Assembly: GCA_035503975.1 (NCBI GenBank)
Contig: DATJST010000351.1
Coordinates: 1-13,955, forward strand
DNA from: DATJMJ01 sp035503975
GTDB taxonomy: Bacteria; Actinomycetota; Acidimicrobiia; Acidimicrobiales; Palsa-688
Length of the DNA stretch: 13,955 nt
Reading direction: 5' to 3'
In this document: one piece after another, positions 13,388 through 13,955 of the stretch
How positions within the stretch are numbered: the first letter of the stretch is position 1
Layout of the letters: each line of letters begins with the position of its first letter
The notes under the pieces: generated by a model
What the model saw: the letters and a program-made list of their open reading frames with translations, nothing else
The model's database searches: none
What the model was told of the DNA's origin: nothing
Made by a program: the position numbers and the translations under genes

Positions 13388-13955
13388 ATGGACACACGAG
13401 TGCATGACCGCGACGGTGTCCTCTCAGAAGACGAGCAACTGGGCGTAGTCCTCGTCAAGAGCGGCATCATCACGATCGACCAGCTCGGTGAGGCGCTTGG
13501 CCGGGCTCGGGACCGCGGCGTCAACCTTGCCCGGGTGCTGATCGAAGACAAGCTGCTCACCGAGGAACAGTTCGTCGGCACGCTGGCCGAGCAACTGGGC
13601 CTCGAGTTTGTCGATCTCGCAACCTACCCCGTGGACCCCCAAGCCGTGCGCCTGGTGAGCGACACGCTGTGCCGGCGCTACCTGGCGCTGCCGATCGGGT
13701 GGTGGGAAGGCCGCCTGATCGTAGCGATGGCCGACCCCTCCAACGTGTTCGCCATCGACGACATCCGCACCATCACCGGCGCCGAGGTGCGTCAGGTCGT
13801 GGCCACGGCCGAGGCGGTCGCCGCGGCGATAAACAAGTACCACCGCAGGGACACCGAGGCCGAGCATGTCAGTGCAGAGGCTGCGGCTAGCAGCACGTCG
13901 ATCGAGGACGACCGCCTCTCCCACGTAAAAGAGGTACGCGAGGACGCTCCCATCG
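13388..13955 (+). CDS. pilB: Type IV pilus assembly ATPase PilB / GspE-like, N-terminal part, 3' end missing
   Basis: PilB-type ATPases power extension of type IV pili from the cytoplasmic face of the membrane. The frame runs open from ATG 13388 to the window end (189 codons), so only the N-terminal region is seen and the Walker motifs lie beyond the edge. Residues 14-145 match the MshEN/T2SSE N-terminal domain: EQLGVVLVKSGIITIDQL (16-33), a second similar unit NLARVLIEDKLLTEEQF (46-62), AEQLGLEFVDL (67-77), then LPIGWWEGRLIVAMADPSN (101-119), DDIRTITG and an AINKY end. A charged linker follows (about 152-189). The two repeats correspond to the c-di-GMP-binding motifs of MshEN, but RLG is replaced by QLG and NLA, so binding is doubtful. 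GspE of a secretion system cannot be excluded without the rest; the DUF4388 neighbour favours a pilus. Confidence 0.85.
   Translation, partial: MDTRVHDRDGVLSEDEQLGVVLVKSGIITIDQLGEALGRARDRGVNLARVLIEDKLLTEEQFVGTLAEQLGLEFVDLATYPVDPQAVRLVSDTLCRRYLALPIGWWEGRLIVAMADPSNVFAIDDIRTITGAEVRQVVATAEAVAAAINKYHRRDTEAEHVSAEAAASSTSIEDDRLSHVKEVREDAPI

Noticed and set aside
1..13955. CRISPR array, insertion sequence, integrase or rRNA/tRNA gene
   Set aside because: No regularly spaced repeats with unique spacers, no transposase or integrase motifs, and no tRNA or rRNA signature found by eye on either strand.

Overview
The window is high-GC DNA with tightly packed, mostly plus-strand genes. The order rel, rarA, DUF948 gene, small membrane gene, alaS, ruvX, mltG, aroE, then a type IV pilus ATPase is the order I know from Actinomycetota. 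The pilus operon directly after aroE, led by a DUF4388 gene, points to Acidimicrobiia or a relative. That placement is inference from gene order and protein character, not from a database search.

Layout. Bases 2-1864: a Rel-type (p)ppGpp synthetase/hydrolase cut by the left window edge. 1953-3332: RarA, a replication-fork AAA+ ATPase. 3340-4259: two small coupled membrane-anchored proteins (DUF948-like, then a DUF6167-like protein). 4357-6412: a self-contained signalling block with a secreted COG4315/PF03640-type protein on the minus strand, divergent from an ECF sigma factor and its zinc-type anti-sigma factor, which overlap as ATGA. This block sits between the DUF6167-like gene and alaS, which are normally adjacent. 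6478-11079: alaS, ruvX and mltG (alanyl-tRNA synthetase, RNase H-fold pre-16S rRNA nuclease, peptidoglycan transglycosylase), with overlapping junctions. 11124-12116: aroE. 12141-13022: a DUF4388 (PATAN-like) protein. 13023-13387: a gene-free stretch with tandem repeats and a nested inverted repeat. 13388 to the end: the N-terminal part of a PilB/GspE ATPase, cut by the right edge.

How they work together. Most of the window is conserved housekeeping: stringent response, fork maintenance, tRNA charging, rRNA maturation, cell-wall chain termination and shikimate synthesis. The accessory parts are the ECF block, which should sense an envelope signal and control the secreted protein, and the start of the pilus locus, where a DUF4388 protein next to PilB suggests control of the pilus motor.

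Main points for a second look: ruvX has no ATG, GTG or TTG before its catalytic motif and appears to start at a CTG with a strong ribosome-binding site; DUF4388 beside PilB parallels the PATAN-PilB link of cyanobacteria; a nested inverted repeat precedes pilB; an ECF-type promoter precedes the sigma gene; and third-base GC disagrees with the open frame in the rarA tail and in an extra segment of aroE.
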